Below, piece after piece: positions 62,986 to 64,000 of a DNA stretch of 64,000 nucleotides (position 1 is its first letter; each line of letters begins with the position of its first letter). Under the pieces are notes generated by a model that saw nothing but the letters and a program-made list of their open reading frames with translations, did no database searches and was not told the origin of the DNA. Source of the stretch: Phycisphaerales bacterium. GTDB lineage: Bacteria > Planctomycetota > Phycisphaerae > Phycisphaerales > SM1A02. The position numbers and the translations under genes are program-made. The stretch lies in assembly GCA_009691915.1 (NCBI GenBank), contig SIAD01000003.1, forward strand, positions 1-64,000, read 5' to 3'.

Positions 62986-64000
62986 CCAGCAGAGCCACAC
63001 CCGAAGATCCCGTCCGCCACCAGTCGGAGATTCTCGAAGCTCTGGGAGTCTCGCCGACGACGGGCGGGCTCTATTCGCAGGTTCTGCAGCGGATGCTGAG
63101 CGCGGCGGAGACTCTGGGAATGCCGCGCGAGCAGCAGCTCATCCTCGCCCGCGCGAAGAACTCGATCACCGTGAACTTCCCCGTTCTGATGGACGATGGT
63201 GAGTGCCAGATGTTCACGGGGATGCGGATCCAGCACAATGATGCGCTCGGTCCGTTCAAGGGTGGGCTGCGGTTCGCCCCGAGGATGACTCACAATGACC
63301 TCGCTGGTCTGGCCATTCTGATGATGCTGAAGTCGTCCCTCCTCCGACTCCCGTTCGGTGGGGCCGCGGGCGGGGTGATCTGCGACCCGACCCTCTTGTC
63401 GCGCGAAGAGTTGATGCGGGTCGTGCGGCGGTTCGCCGCGTCGATCGCCCATCACATCGGCCCCGACTACGATGTGCCCGGCCCGGATGTCGGCGCCGAC
63501 GCGCAGGTGATGGCGTGGTTCGCCGACACCACCGCACAGATGACCCCCGATCGCTCTCGTCAGGGGATGCGCGCGATCGTGACGGGCAAGCCGCCTGAAC
63601 TTGGCGGGGCAAGCGGACGCGAGATTGCCCTGGGCACTGGACTTCTGCACATACTGCGCGACATCCTTCCCGACTTCAACATGAAGGTTCAGGGGCTGCG
63701 CTTCTCGGTGTGCGGGTTCGGACGGATGGGTGCGCAGGTCGCGCGCATGCTCACCGGCGAGGGGGCGACACTGGTCGGCGCGCTCGACCGGCGAGGGGGA
63801 ATCCTCTCGGAGAAGGGGATCGAGAGCGAAGCAGTTGTCGAACGGCTCAAGTCCACCGGTGGAGTTGGGGGCGTACCGGGCACAACGGCCACCGATGAAG
63901 AACACTTCTACAGAGCGAAGCCGGACCTGCTCGTGATCGCTGCGGGCGAGAGCATCGTCAATGCCCGGATCGCCGAATGGATCGGTGCGCCGCTGGTTGC
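62982..64000 (+). CDS. Glu/Leu/Phe/Val dehydrogenase-like protein, 5' part, catalytic Lys missing
   Basis: The first 339 codons of a glutamate-dehydrogenase-family protein; the gene runs off the window. AAGGAGCAGGA before the ATG is a strong ribosome site, and the start overlaps the preceding stop (ATGA). The substrate Lys93 is present in GPFKGGLRF and Asp169 in PGPDVGADAQVMAWF. The Rossmann part is VCGFGRMGAQVARML. The catalytic lysine of the family motif GGAKGG is replaced: the codons at 63354-63374 read FGGAAGG (Ala129, GCG at 63366-63368). The later GRxxATG motif is also altered (GREIALGTG). It may be an inactive or repurposed member rather than a working dehydrogenase. Confidence 0.85.
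   Translation, partial: MTSRATPEDPVRHQSEILEALGVSPTTGGLYSQVLQRMLSAAETLGMPREQQLILARAKNSITVNFPVLMDDGECQMFTGMRIQHNDALGPFKGGLRFAPRMTHNDLAGLAILMMLKSSLLRLPFGGAAGGVICDPTLLSREELMRVVRRFAASIAHHIGPDYDVPGPDVGADAQVMAWFADTTAQMTPDRSRQGMRAIVTGKPPELGGASGREIALGTGLLHILRDILPDFNMKVQGLRFSVCGFGRMGAQVARMLTGEGATLVGALDRRGGILSEKGIESEAVVERLKSTGGVGGVPGTTATDEEHFYRAKPDLLVIAAGESIVNARIAEWIGAPLV

Overview
The window is high-GC bacterial DNA and most likely comes from a planctomycete of the class Phycisphaerae. The 16S rRNA 3' end has a planctomycete-like sequence and is not followed by tRNAs or a 23S gene. Several secreted proteins end in a doubled calcium-loop (dockerin-like) tail that is common in Phycisphaerae. There are two DUF1573 proteins, and many lipoproteins and Tat or Sec signals. 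I see no prophage, insertion sequence, CRISPR array or tRNA. It reads as ordinary chromosome, densely packed and with frequent changes of strand.

Layout. 1-601: 16S 3' end with its own terminator. 679-4395: secreted PQQ-type sugar dehydrogenase with a dockerin tail, a broken dockerin-protein remnant, a Tat-exported sugar isomerase-like protein, and a secreted protein of unknown function. 4477-8023: transketolase, rpiB, and a PepSY/FKBP isomerase. 8036-14629: small lipoprotein, M29 aminopeptidase, threonine aldolase, queC, gyrB, and a PGRP-type amidase. 14640-21587: two divergent sugar-related operons (redoxin / xylulokinase / small membrane protein against SSF symporter / GH2 beta-mannosidase). 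21664-28928: unknown protein, lipoprotein plus transglutaminase-like pair, SprT-like protease, malic enzyme, DUF1573 protein, and an MDR reductase. 29068-33947: two large secreted Cys-rich dockerin-tailed proteins. 34074-39047: MacA/MacB/TolC-like export operon. 39078-40668: ECF-like sigma factor with a partner protein, and tmRNA. 40746-45310: MsrB-MsrA lipoprotein, M28 peptidase, and a second dockerin-tailed sugar dehydrogenase. 45338-49918: TerC, DUF1573, phosphoesterase, tsaB, and a REC/GAF protein. 49934-54224: phosphatidylserine decarboxylase coupled to an HTH/transmembrane protein, a lipoprotein, and gatC-gatA. 54275-64000: ROK kinase, Nif3-like protein, PIN-PhoH protein, pabB, ppdK, a CBM9 lipoprotein, and the start of a glutamate-dehydrogenase-like gene.

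Central carbon metabolism recurs (transketolase, RpiB, xylulokinase, malic enzyme, PPDK, ROK kinase), as does the cell surface (dockerin-tailed proteins, lipoproteins, efflux, peptidases). Genes inside operons are very often joined by GTGA or ATGA overlaps.

The most striking pattern is in start-site architecture. About twenty first-in-operon genes carry a TANNNT -10-like hexamer only 6-12 bases before the start codon and no Shine-Dalgarno sequence, as expected for leaderless mRNAs. A smaller set, including both large dockerin proteins, has spaced -35/-10 elements, long leaders and a Shine-Dalgarno. Other points of interest are a 10-cysteine module shared with identical spacing by the two tandem secreted proteins, a glutamate-dehydrogenase homologue without its catalytic lysine, and a ROK kinase without its zinc site.
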